Shown here piece after piece: positions 14,333 through 21,901 of a DNA stretch of 26,397 nt. Where the stretch lies: positions 1,888 to 28,284 of the forward strand of contig DIVQ01000020.1 of assembly GCA_002423325.1 (NCBI GenBank). The letters run 5' to 3'. Origin of the DNA: Anaerolineales bacterium UBA6128. Lineage in GTDB: Bacteria; Chloroflexota; Anaerolineae; UBA1429. Both the position numbers and the translations under genes were made by a program. The notes beneath the pieces are model-generated. The model was not told the DNA's origin, searched no databases, and saw nothing but the letters and a program-made list of their open reading frames with translations. Each line of letters opens with the position of its first letter. The stretch's first letter is position 1.

Positions 14333-14911
14333 TTACTCCTTGCGATCGCTGCGCATCCCGCGCACCTCATCCAGGATGCCCTGCAGGATATCGGGTACAT
14401 CCTCATGCCCCAGCGGCTGGCTTGGCACGCTGCTCTCGGCGGCAGGCCGCTGGCGATGCACCTGCGCCATAATGAGCTCGCGGACCTGCTGATAGTTGGC
14501 CAGCCCTGTAAGCGTCGACTCGGCCGCAGTCTGCTGGCTGAACCCGGCGGTATGCACCTGCAGCGTGCCGATGCCAAACAGCCGATCGAAGGGGCCGCGC
14601 TTGAGCGCGACGTTGGTCACCATACGATAGGGCACCACATCCTCACTGCGGGTCAGAATCCCGCGTCGCACCACCACCTCATCGTCTCGCAATTCGTAGC
14701 TGATCGAGCGACAGTAAGGCAGAATGAGCGCGCAGGCGATGATGATCCAGACAGCGTTCGCGGCGAGAAAGATGGCGACATAGGTCCAGCCTGCCCCGGG
14801 GACCAGGCCCAGGAACGCATACGGGAGAAAGCCGAACACGAACACCATCGCCACCCAGATAGTGTACTTGGTCGCGAGTTTGGGGCTGGGTTTGAAGACG
14901 CGATCAGTCGT
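14333..14911 (-). CDS. Bacterial PH-domain (DUF304/YdbS-like) membrane protein, apparent non-AUG start
   Basis: About 192 residues. The N-terminus reads TDRVFKPSPKLATKYTIW, the usual opening of this family, then two hydrophobic segments (VAMVFVFGFLPYAFLGLV; YVAIFLAANAVWIIIACALI) and the PH-like domain (ISYELRDDEVVVRRGILT, DVVPYRMVTNVALKRGPFDR, FGIGTLQVHTAGFS). No ATG, GTG or TTG exists in frame between the upstream stop (near 14933) and GTG 14854, which falls inside the first helix and lacks a ribosome site. AAGGAGG lies six bases upstream of an ACG at 14911, so initiation at ACG, or an ATG-to-ACG change or error, is inferred. A conventional call would start at 14854 (173 residues). The role in the membrane is unknown. 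Confidence 0.75.
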   Translation of the reverse strand, partial: TTDRVFKPSPKLATKYTIWVAMVFVFGFLPYAFLGLVPGAGWTYVAIFLAANAVWIIIACALILPYCRSISYELRDDEVVVRRGILTRSEDVVPYRMVTNVALKRGPFDRLFGIGTLQVHTAGFSQQTAAESTLTGLANYQQVRELIMAQVHRQRPAAESSVPSQPLGHEDVPDILQGILDEVRGMRSDRKE

Positions 14912-15041
14912 CGTGCACCTCCTTACGGCGCGTCACGAACACAGACGCTCCCATGCCAGATTACCATGCCGCTGCGCTGCCGGCAAGCGGCGGTGCCAGA
15001 GGGGAACAGCCATCGTCCGCAAGCCCGCCTGCAAAAGCGCC

Positions 15042-16142
15042 TCAAGCAGTCGTCGAAACTTCCTGTCCGGGGTGCGCACGGGCCATCCGTACACAGTTGC
15101 CGCCGTCCAGCTTGGCTCTGTACATCGCGCGGTCGGCCGACTCAATCAGTCGCTCCGTGTCGGGGTCACTGCCCGGCTGCCACACGGCCACGCCCACGCT
15201 CACCGTGACGCTCAGCTTGCTGCCGGCAACGGGAAACGCCGCCGCCCCCAATGCATCACAGATGCGCTCAGACAGCGCGCGCGCCTGTGTTGCCGAGGTC
15301 CCCGGAGCCAGGATGGCGAACTCATCGCCTCCATAGCGCGCCACCGCGTCCGCACGCCGCACATGCTCAAGCAGGAATTCGCCGATCTGCCGCAGCAACT
15401 CGTCGCCTGCAAGGTGCCCGAGGGTGTCGTTCACGACCTTGAGCCCGCCCTCGTGGTCAACGTCCAGCATGATCAGCGCCAGGTGCTGCTCGTAGCTCAG
15501 CGCGCGGCTGATCTCTACCGTCAGCAGGTCATCCAGGTGTCCGCGATTGTAGAGCCCTGTCACGCCGTCGCGCACAGCCAAATCGGTGGCGCGCGTGAAA
15601 AGGCGCGCGTTGTTCAGCGCCACCCCCGCGGCCCGAGCCAGGGATTCGAGCGCGTCGAAAGCCTGTCGGCCGGCTGCCACCCTGCTACCGCAGGCCAGCA
15701 GCGCCGCGCCGATCCTCAGCTCTGGCGTCTCGAGCCGCACGGTGCGCACGACGGTTCGGTCGGACGAGCACCCGGCCGCGGCCGGCGCGGCGGTCAGATC
15801 GACCACGTGGATACTCTCCTGCGAGGGGCGATCGCGGGGATCGAGAGCATCGAGCAGCCGCGCGATCATCGCCGCGCACTCTGGCGCGCTGACATTTCGA
15901 TCCGCCCCGCAGAACAGGCTCGGCCCGTCGGGGCTGAATGGCGCGAGCAGCAGCAGCCCGGCCATGCCGCAGCCCGGCAGACTCAGCGCCGTCCGAATCA
16001 GGACGCGCGCGATGTCATCGGAACTGTGCCCCGCCGCGAGAGCGTCGGCCACAAGCCCGAGGTGCTGCAGGCGCGCATCGCCGTCAGCCGACAACCACGC
16101 GCGGTCATCGTCGCTCGGTGCCGGCGCCCGCTTACCCGCCAT
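15042..16142 (-). CDS. Diguanylate cyclase with N-terminal GAF-like sensor domain
   Basis: Makes cyclic di-GMP from two GTP; 366 residues, with no membrane segment, so cytoplasmic. Residues ~25-185 look like a GAF-type sensor (LQHLGLVADALAAG, ESLARAAGVALNNARLFTRA). The GGDEF domain spans ~190-350: RDGVTGLYNRGHLDDLL, metal-binding D227/D229, the intact active-site motif ARYGGDEFAIL (271-275), and VTVSVGVAVW. RRAD at 262-265, five residues before GGDEF, matches the RxxD product-inhibition site. The segment LDVDHEGGLKVVND has three residues more than the common D-x-D-GLK/HFK form. It starts 25 bp after rpiA, so is likely co-transcribed. Activity is likely; the input signal is unknown. Confidence 0.9.
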   Translation of the reverse strand: MAGKRAPAPSDDDRAWLSADGDARLQHLGLVADALAAGHSSDDIARVLIRTALSLPGCGMAGLLLLAPFSPDGPSLFCGADRNVSAPECAAMIARLLDALDPRDRPSQESIHVVDLTAAPAAAGCSSDRTVVRTVRLETPELRIGAALLACGSRVAAGRQAFDALESLARAAGVALNNARLFTRATDLAVRDGVTGLYNRGHLDDLLTVEISRALSYEQHLALIMLDVDHEGGLKVVNDTLGHLAGDELLRQIGEFLLEHVRRADAVARYGGDEFAILAPGTSATQARALSERICDALGAAAFPVAGSKLSVTVSVGVAVWQPGSDPDTERLIESADRAMYRAKLDGGNCVRMARAHPGQEVSTTA

Positions 16143-16167
16143 CCATCTGCCTCGTGTCCACGGCGCG

Positions 16168-16848
16168 TCAGCGCGTCAGCACTCGGACGCCCTCAGCACC
16201 GGCTACGATCACGACGTTCGCGATGCCAAGAAACAGGCCCGTGCTGACCACGCCCGGGATGGCATGCAGCACGCATTCCAGTTCGCGCGGCAAAGCAATG
16301 CCCTCCGTCCAGCGGCAATCGATGATGCAGTGCCCCTCATCCGTGGCAAAGGGCCTGTCACCCTCCATACGCGGCGCGGTCTCAGCCCCCGTGCGCGCAA
16401 TCGCCGCCTCAGTGCTGCGCCAGCCAAAGCGCACCACCTCGACCGGCAACCAGGAGCGCTTGCCCAGTCGTGTCACCAGCTTGGTCTCGTCGACGACGAT
16501 GATCTCCTGACGGCTGGCCGCGGCGACAATCTTTTCACGCAGCAGGAAGCCGTGCCGCCCCTTGATCAGATCGAGTCGTGGGTCCACTTCGTCGGCCCCG
16601 TCGATCGTCACGTCGATACGCGGGTGCGCATCCAGCGTCGTCAGCGGGATGCTTTCGGCGCGCGCCAGCGCCTCCGTCTCGTTGGACGTGGCGACCGCCA
16701 CGAGGTCGCCAAGCGTGCCCTGCCTCAGTCGCGCGGCAATCTGCAACGTAGCGTGGCGCGCCGTGGTGCCACTGCCGAGACCCACGACCATCCCGCTCTG
16801 CACCCACTCTACCGCCCGGAGTGCAGCGGCTCGCTTCAGTTCTTCCAA
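16168..16848 (-). CDS. rpiA: Ribose-5-phosphate isomerase A
   Basis: Interconverts ribose 5-phosphate and ribulose 5-phosphate in the pentose phosphate pathway; 226 residues, the usual length. The start is TTG at 16848 with GAGG eight bases upstream; no ATG or GTG is in frame at a better site, and the protein then begins LKRAAALRAVEWVQSGMVVG like its relatives. Motifs are GLGSGTTA (23-30), SNETEALAR, TIDGADEVDPRLDLIKG (active-site Asp residues and K96) and LLREKIV (general-base Glu, E105). The glycine loop after the lysine reads KGRHGFLLREK where KGGGGALLREK-like sequence is usual. The stop of the upstream M20 gene is 60 bp away and the cyclase follows 25 bp later. Confidence 0.94.
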   Translation of the reverse strand: MEELKRAAALRAVEWVQSGMVVGLGSGTTARHATLQIAARLRQGTLGDLVAVATSNETEALARAESIPLTTLDAHPRIDVTIDGADEVDPRLDLIKGRHGFLLREKIVAAASRQEIIVVDETKLVTRLGKRSWLPVEVVRFGWRSTEAAIARTGAETAPRMEGDRPFATDEGHCIIDCRWTEGIALPRELECVLHAIPGVVSTGLFLGIANVVIVAGAEGVRVLTR

Positions 16849-16908
16849 GGTGATCGCCTCGATGCGTGATCGCGTGAGCCGCCCGGACGGCGCTGCGCAC
16901 GCTGTCAG

Positions 16909-18819
16909 CTAGATCTCGCGCCGGCCCAGTTCCATCGCCAGCCCCAGGTAGCCGAGAGTGGCCTCACTCACCTGTTCCAGCGCCACATACTCGTCGACCA
17001 CGTGGGCCAGCCACTCTTCCCCGGGGCCAAAGCCCAGGCACCACACACCCGCCGTGGACAGGTGCCCGCCATCAGTCGTAAACTTCCAGACGCCCACGTC
17101 CAGAGCGCGCCCAAGTGCGCACTCGGCGACCTGCTGCGCATGCAGCAGACGCGGATCATCAGGCGCCACCACAAAGGAGGAGAATGCGCTCAAGGGCGTA
17201 CGCACCAGGCCTGTGTAGCTCACCACGGGGCGCTTGGCCGGCGCGGCCGTGGCCACCACGCCGGGATCGCAGGTCTCTGCCAGCAGGCGATCGACCAGCG
17301 CCTGCGCTTGCTCCAGCGTCTCACCGGGCACGTTGCGCCAGTCGAGATGCACCACCAGCTCGGAAGGGATGACGTTGCTGCTCGTCTGGTCGATGCGGCT
17401 CAGCGTCGGCGCTGCGGTGCTGGCGCCGAAATCGGGATGTTGCGCCATGGGCGCCTCTTGCAGCGCCAGCAGGAAACGCGCCATCGAATAGTAGGGGTTG
17501 ATCGCGCGCTCAGGCGCACTGGCATGCCCCGAGCGCCCGCGCCAGGTGAGCACCAGATCAAAGCGCCCGCGGTGGCCGCGACGCAACGCGTTGCCGGAGG
17601 GCTCGCCGATAACGGCCAGATCAGGGTGCAACCAGGTGAGCAGGTGCTGCATGCCAAAACCGCCCGCCTCTTCGCCCACCACCGCCGCCACATAAACGTC
17701 ACCCGCCGGCACCAGCCCCGCCTGGCACATCAGCCCGCCGGCGCAGACTTGCGCGGCCAACGCCCCCTTGGTGTCCGTGGCGCCTCGTCCCCACAGCCGT
17801 CCGGCGCTGATCTCGCCGTCGAACGGCCCGTGCTCCCAGCGCGAGACGTCGCCCGGGTCTACAATGTCCATGTGCGCGTTCAGACAGGTGGTCAGACCAT
17901 CACCGCCGCGCACACGCCCGACCACGTTGCCGATCTCGTCGCGCCACACATCGTGGTAGCCCAGCGCCAGCATCTCGGCCTGCACCAGGTCGGCCACCTC
18001 ACGCTCCTGACCCGACAGGCTGGCCTTGCTGACCAGCCGCTGCGCCAGGCCGTACAGGCCCTCGCGCGCCCCATCCACAAGCGCTCGCAACTCCCCTGAC
18101 ACTGACCCTCCGTCATCGTTCATGACTCGCCCCGCGCGCTGCTCTGTCGCGTCAGCACGCGCTGCGCCGCTGCCGCGCCCGCGTCGTGGGGGCGGGGCCA
18201 CGTCGATCAGCTGGTAGCCATAGCTGTTGATCACCTCGGTCTCGCCGACGCGCGTGATGCGTTCTGCGTCCAGGCGATACACATGCGTGTGCCCGTGCAG
18301 CAGATAGCGCGGCTTGAACAAGCGAATGAACCAGTGCAGCGCCGGGAAGCCCTGATGGCACAGATCCTCGCAGTCGTGAACGCCACGAGGGGGCGCATGC
18401 GTCACCAGAATGTCGAGCGCTCGTCCGTGGACCATGCGGTTCCAGAGCAGCCTCGGCACCATGCGCCACATCTGCAAACGCATGCCCAGGTCGCTGTACT
18501 GGTGCGGCCCGGGGCGGTAGCGAATCGAGCCCTCCAGCCCGCCGATCAGCAGGCCGTTCTGGCGTACCACCCTCCCATGCAGGTTGGTCCCCCCTTCAGG
18601 CTCCACCTTGATGTCTTCGTGCCCGAAGCGTCGCTGTACCGCGTTGTGGTTGCCAAATACGTACAAGAGCGGCTTGTTCAATACCGAGACGATAAACTCC
18701 ATATAGTCGAAGGGCAGGTCGCCGCAGCTCACTATCAGGTCGACGTCCTTGAAGCGCGTTGCTGCAACCGGACTGTAGACCAGCTCGTGGACAGTATCGG
18801 CGACGGCCAGGATCTTCAT
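16909..18819 (-). CDS. Fusion: calcineurin-like metallophosphoesterase + M20 (YgeY-like) metallohydrolase
   Basis: One open frame of 636 residues. Residues 1-~208 form a full-length metallophosphoesterase: D8/H11, CGD (32-34), FGNHN (55-59), THAPP (140-144) and HGHTH (175-179). Residues ~212-235 are a Pro/Arg/Ala-rich linker. Residues ~236-636 form a full-length M20 peptidase/deacylase: LNAHMD (H316, D318), GRGATDTKGALAAQV (D349), VVGEEAGGFGM (E383/E384), VIGEPS (E406), RGRSGHASAPERA, and a late TTDGGHLS. It resembles YgeY-like hydrolases. Each half has the length of a stand-alone protein, and an internal ATG at 18123 (M233) would give a normal M20 enzyme of 404 residues, though its ribosome site (GGGGCGAG) is weak. 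So either a true fusion or two genes joined by loss of a stop. Substrates unknown. Confidence 0.88.
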   Translation of the reverse strand: MKILAVADTVHELVYSPVAATRFKDVDLIVSCGDLPFDYMEFIVSVLNKPLLYVFGNHNAVQRRFGHEDIKVEPEGGTNLHGRVVRQNGLLIGGLEGSIRYRPGPHQYSDLGMRLQMWRMVPRLLWNRMVHGRALDILVTHAPPRGVHDCEDLCHQGFPALHWFIRLFKPRYLLHGHTHVYRLDAERITRVGETEVINSYGYQLIDVAPPPRRGRGSGAARADATEQRAGRVMNDDGGSVSGELRALVDGAREGLYGLAQRLVSKASLSGQEREVADLVQAEMLALGYHDVWRDEIGNVVGRVRGGDGLTTCLNAHMDIVDPGDVSRWEHGPFDGEISAGRLWGRGATDTKGALAAQVCAGGLMCQAGLVPAGDVYVAAVVGEEAGGFGMQHLLTWLHPDLAVIGEPSGNALRRGHRGRFDLVLTWRGRSGHASAPERAINPYYSMARFLLALQEAPMAQHPDFGASTAAPTLSRIDQTSSNVIPSELVVHLDWRNVPGETLEQAQALVDRLLAETCDPGVVATAAPAKRPVVSYTGLVRTPLSAFSSFVVAPDDPRLLHAQQVAECALGRALDVGVWKFTTDGGHLSTAGVWCLGFGPGEEWLAHVVDEYVALEQVSEATLGYLGLAMELGRREI

Positions 18820-18874
18820 GGGTCATCGTCCTGCTCGGGGCCGTGTGCGCTGTGGCGCAGGCGACTGTATGACG

Positions 18875-18880
18875 ATTATA
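18875..18880 (-). promoter_or_regulatory. -10 element upstream of the phosphoesterase-M20 gene
   Basis: A perfect TATAAT on the minus strand, 56 bp before the ATG at 18819. The best -35 (TTGCGC, 16-bp spacer) is weak. It may drive the whole minus-strand run of phosphoesterase-M20, rpiA and the cyclase. Confidence 0.45.
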
Positions 18881-18967
18881 GCGCCCCGTCGGCCCCGCGC
18901 AAGTGGGGCATGCTCGACGCCTTCACGCCGCGGCGACGTGCTCCGCAGACAGCCGCACAACCGCAAC

Positions 18968-18995
18968 TTGAAGCCGACGCGCTTTGGCGTACAAT
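18968..18995 (+). promoter_or_regulatory. Predicted promoter of the lspA-rlu operon
   Basis: TTGAAG (18968-18973, 4 of 6), a 16-bp spacer and TACAAT (18990-18995, 5 of 6), about 50 bp upstream of the lspA start. The rest of the 226-bp divergent gap (18820-19045) holds only this and the opposite -10 element. Confidence 0.55.
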
Positions 18996-19045
18996 CAGGA
19001 CATCGATCAATCACGAGCCAGACACACACAACGAGGGAGCCAACG

Positions 19046-19576
19046 TTGCAACGCAAAACCGACCGGCGCGGCCTGTTCCTGTTCGGCCTCGCCCTGCTGA
19101 TCATAGTCCTGGACCAGTGGAGCAAGACCTGGGTGCGGGCCAACCTGGCGCTCAACGAATCATGGATGCCGATCGCCTGGCTCGACCCCTTCGTGACCTT
19201 TACCCATATCCACAATACAGGTGTAGCCTTTGGCATGTTGCAGAACCGCGGCATTCTGTTCGTCATCGTCAACCTGGTCGTTGTCGCCGCCATCATCGCC
19301 TACTACTGGCGCATCGAGTCCAACTCGTGGCTGCTGCGCATCGCACTGGCCCTTGAGCTGGGCGGCGCGATCGGCAACCTGATCGACCGCCTGGCCCGCG
19401 GCTATGTCACCGACTTTGTCAATGTGCGCTTTTTTGCCGTTTTCAACGTCGCCGATAGCTGCATCACTGTGGGCGCTATCCTGCTGGGCATCTATGCCTT
19501 GTTTCTGGATCGCGATCAGCCGGAGGTGGCTGCGCAGGCCATCTCGGCTGACCAACCTACGCAGGACGCTGACTGA
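19046..19576 (+). CDS. lspA: Lipoprotein signal peptidase (signal peptidase II)
   Basis: Membrane aspartyl protease that removes signal peptides from prolipoproteins after lipid attachment; 176 residues. The start is TTG at 19046 with GAGGGAG six bases upstream; the upstream in-frame region is not membrane-like. Four hydrophobic segments (~9-24, ~66-87, ~96-112, ~136-155) match LspA. Motifs are LDQWSKTWV (22-30), HNTGVAFGML (56-65), GGAIGNLIDRLARGYVTDFV with catalytic D123, and FNVADSCITVG with catalytic D137. The C-terminal tail (~156-176) is hydrophilic and acidic. It is followed 3 bp later by the pseudouridine synthase, a pairing common in bacteria. Confidence 0.96.
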   Translation: MQRKTDRRGLFLFGLALLIIVLDQWSKTWVRANLALNESWMPIAWLDPFVTFTHIHNTGVAFGMLQNRGILFVIVNLVVVAAIIAYYWRIESNSWLLRIALALELGGAIGNLIDRLARGYVTDFVNVRFFAVFNVADSCITVGAILLGIYALFLDRDQPEVAAQAISADQPTQDAD

Positions 19577-19579
19577 GCC

Positions 19580-20494
19580 ATGACTCAGGAGCAGGTGTGG
19601 CGCGTCGAGGAGTCCGCTGAGCGGCTTGACCGCTACGTCGCTGCGCACTGCCCCCAACTGACGCGGTCGCGGGCACAACGCCTCATCCGCGAGGGGCGTG
19701 TGACGGTCAATGGCGCCACCGTGACGCCCAGCTACCTGCCGGTGCCCGGCGACCTTGTGCAGGTGAGCATCCCGGCGCCCGCATCCCCGACGCCCCAACC
19801 CGAGGCATTGCCCCTCGAGATCGTGTTCGAGGATCGTCATTTGCTCGTCGTGAACAAGCCTGCCGGACTGGTGGTACATCCGGCGCCCGGGCACCCCTCC
19901 GGCACACTCGTCAACGCGTTGCTGGCCCATCGGCCGGAGGTCAATGCAGCCGATCTCGACCCGACGCGTCCCGGCATCGTCCATCGTCTGGATCGCGACA
20001 CCTCCGGTCTGATAGTGGTGGCCGCCAACCGCGAGGTGCAGGCCGCCCTGCAGGCCCAGTGGAAGTCGCGCAAGATCGTCAAGCGCTATCTAGCCCTGGT
20101 CTACGGCCGCGTCGAGCCACCGCAGGCCACCATCGACGCGCCCCTCGGACGCGACCCCGCACATCGCCAGCGCATTGCCGTCCGCGAGAGCGGCGGGCGC
20201 GCCGCGCGCACCAGCTATCAGGTGCGCGAGCATCTCGCGCAGGCCACATTGCTGGAGGTGCTGCTCCACACCGGACGCACACACCAGATCCGCGTGCACC
20301 TTGCGTCGGTCGGCTATCCGGTCGTCGGCGATCGGGTCTATGGGCCGCGGCGCCCAACGATTACAGCGCCGCGCCAGATGCTGCACGCCTGGCGCCTGTC
20401 CTTTACGCACCCGGTCACGGGCGCGCTGCTGGCGCTCGAGGCGGACCCGCCGCCCGATTTCGACACGTTGCTGCAATTGCTGCGTGCGACCTGA
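19580..20494 (+). CDS. RluA-family (RluD-like) pseudouridine synthase
   Basis: Converts uridine to pseudouridine in RNA, probably 23S rRNA; 304 residues. An N-terminal S4 RNA-binding domain (~12-64; ERLDRYVAAHCPQLTRSRAQ, IREGRVTVNG) precedes the catalytic domain: IVFEDRHLLVVNKPAGLVVHP, GIVHRLDRDTSGLIVVA with catalytic D138 of the HRLD motif, KRYLALVYG, LHTGRTHQIRVHLASVGYPVVGD and QMLHAWRLSFTHP. The ATG at 19580 is 3 bp after the lspA stop, so translation is probably coupled. RluD-like by architecture; the exact target uridines are not readable. Confidence 0.95.
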   Translation: MTQEQVWRVEESAERLDRYVAAHCPQLTRSRAQRLIREGRVTVNGATVTPSYLPVPGDLVQVSIPAPASPTPQPEALPLEIVFEDRHLLVVNKPAGLVVHPAPGHPSGTLVNALLAHRPEVNAADLDPTRPGIVHRLDRDTSGLIVVAANREVQAALQAQWKSRKIVKRYLALVYGRVEPPQATIDAPLGRDPAHRQRIAVRESGGRAARTSYQVREHLAQATLLEVLLHTGRTHQIRVHLASVGYPVVGDRVYGPRRPTITAPRQMLHAWRLSFTHPVTGALLALEADPPPDFDTLLQLLRAT

Positions 20495-20518
20495 TCCGAA
20501 CGCCGAGCCGCCCACAGA

Positions 20519-20542
20519 GCGGACGGCCGGCCGCGCCTTTTT
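20519..20542 (+). terminator. Possible terminator after the pseudouridine synthase gene
   Basis: GCGG and CCGC flank a GC-rich palindromic core, followed by GCC and TTTTT (20538-20542). The stem geometry is ambiguous because the core is self-complementary. The T run also supplies the start of the next promoter's -35 element. Confidence 0.35.
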
Positions 20543-20568
20543 ACAGCCCGTGCGGTTTGCGCTACACT
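20540..20568 (+). promoter_or_regulatory. Predicted promoter of the first DUF362 gene
   Basis: TTTACA (20540-20545, 5 of 6), a 17-bp spacer and TACACT (20563-20568, 4 of 6), about 36 bp upstream of the ATG at 20605. Confidence 0.55.
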
Positions 20569-20604
20569 GTGCGGGCAAGACGTCGAACCTATCGGAGGGC
20601 ACTG

Positions 20605-21828
20605 ATGACGGACAAAGAGTACCGCGTCCGAGCGGTACGCTGCGATCACCTCACCGAGGACGAACAGGTCTACCAAGCTCTACGCCGCGCCACCGATCCT
20701 CTCGATCGCTCCTGGGATGTGCTGACGCGCGCCAAGCGCATCACCGTCAAGTTCAACCAGGCCTGGGCGCCCGAGCGCAGGGTTGTGATGGACGGCCAGT
20801 CGCAGGAACTGGTCAGTGAGAAGGTGGCCCGCGCCGTCCTGCGCTTGCTGCGCGAGCGCACCAGGGCCAACATTGCCTGTGTCGAGATCTCGACCGGTAT
20901 GCGTTATCCCGCGCAGTTCGAGAGCTTTATGACGCTGCTGCCCGTGTTGCGCGAGTTCGATGTCCCAGTGATCGACGGCAACCGGCCGCCCATGCGCGTC
21001 TGCCAGGTCCCGGGCGGCGGCAGCATGTTCAAGCAGTACACACTGCCCTCGTGCGTCGTCGACACGGACGCCTTCATATCGGTCTCCAAGCTCAAGAACC
21101 ACCGCTTTATGGGCGTCACCGCCTGTCTCAAGAACCTGTTCGGCCTGCCGCCGCTCGAGCCTCTGGGGCGCTATCGCGGCTATTTCCACCACTTTATGCG
21201 CCTGCCGAACGTGCTGGTGGACCTGGGTCAGATGGCGCGGCCCGCGCTCAACATTGTGGATGCGCTCGTGACGCAGGCGGGCTCGGAATGGCACGGACAG
21301 GGCCGCGTCAGCGATACGCTGATCGCCGGTGACCACGTTATCGCCACCGATGCCTGCGCCGTTCACCTGATGGGCTATGACACACGCGCCGACTGGCCCA
21401 CCGAGCCCTTCGGCAGCGACAACAACTGGCTGATGATCGCCGAACGTTGCGGGTTCGGCACGGCGCGTCTGGAGGACGTCGACTTTCGGTCCGAGGTGCA
21501 GGCGCCCATCGGCCAGTTCTTCCGCGAGGAATGGGTCCCGCGAGCGCGGCAGATCAGTTGGCGCCGCACCATGTCGCAGCAGGCGCTCTATTACCGCGAC
21601 CACCCCGAAGAGTTCGCCCAGTATGCGGGCGAGTACATGCTGCTGCAGGACCGTCAGGTCGTCTGGCACAGCCGAGACAGCAACCCCGGTCAAAGCCGCA
21701 CCGCCCTCTCGGCACAGAACGAGGACAGCGGCATGTGGATGAAGTACGTCGATCCCGATGAGGCCGAGGGAGAACACTATGAGGTCTATGAGCGTGCGCT
21801 CAGTCACCTCGACGAACTCGGCCTGTAG
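20605..21828 (+). CDS. DUF362-domain protein with conserved C-terminal extension (copy 1)
   Basis: A 407-residue protein of unknown function. The ATG at 20605 has CGGAGGG upstream; the longer open frame to its left overlaps the pseudouridine synthase gene and is a shadow. The core DUF362 signature is FISVSKLKNHRFMGVTACLKNLFGL (split: FISVSKLKNHRFMG at 157-170, VTACLKNLFGL at 171-181), followed by ALNIVDALVTQ and GDHVIATDACAVHLMG. No CxxC ferredoxin-type cluster, signal peptide or membrane helix is visible, unlike many DUF362 proteins. Residues ~318-407 form an extension with QALYYRDHPEEFAQYAGEY, the strand MLLQDRQVVWHSRDSN and an acidic end (DPDEAEGEHYEVYE). The next gene is a paralogue of identical length 73 bp downstream. 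Confidence 0.85.
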   Translation: MTDKEYRVRAVRCDHLTEDEQVYQALRRATDPLDRSWDVLTRAKRITVKFNQAWAPERRVVMDGQSQELVSEKVARAVLRLLRERTRANIACVEISTGMRYPAQFESFMTLLPVLREFDVPVIDGNRPPMRVCQVPGGGSMFKQYTLPSCVVDTDAFISVSKLKNHRFMGVTACLKNLFGLPPLEPLGRYRGYFHHFMRLPNVLVDLGQMARPALNIVDALVTQAGSEWHGQGRVSDTLIAGDHVIATDACAVHLMGYDTRADWPTEPFGSDNNWLMIAERCGFGTARLEDVDFRSEVQAPIGQFFREEWVPRARQISWRRTMSQQALYYRDHPEEFAQYAGEYMLLQDRQVVWHSRDSNPGQSRTALSAQNEDSGMWMKYVDPDEAEGEHYEVYERALSHLDELGL

Positions 21829-21901
21829 TGTGGAACGCGTGGCACCAAGCAGGGGCCGCTGAGCCTCTGACATATCAAGGTTTGGGGGAGTCAGCCGTCA
21901 G

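Noticed and set aside
20680..21873. 397-codon minus-strand frame opposite the first DUF362 gene, mirrored by one opposite the second
   Set aside because: Both are shadows that look alike only because the plus-strand genes are paralogues.
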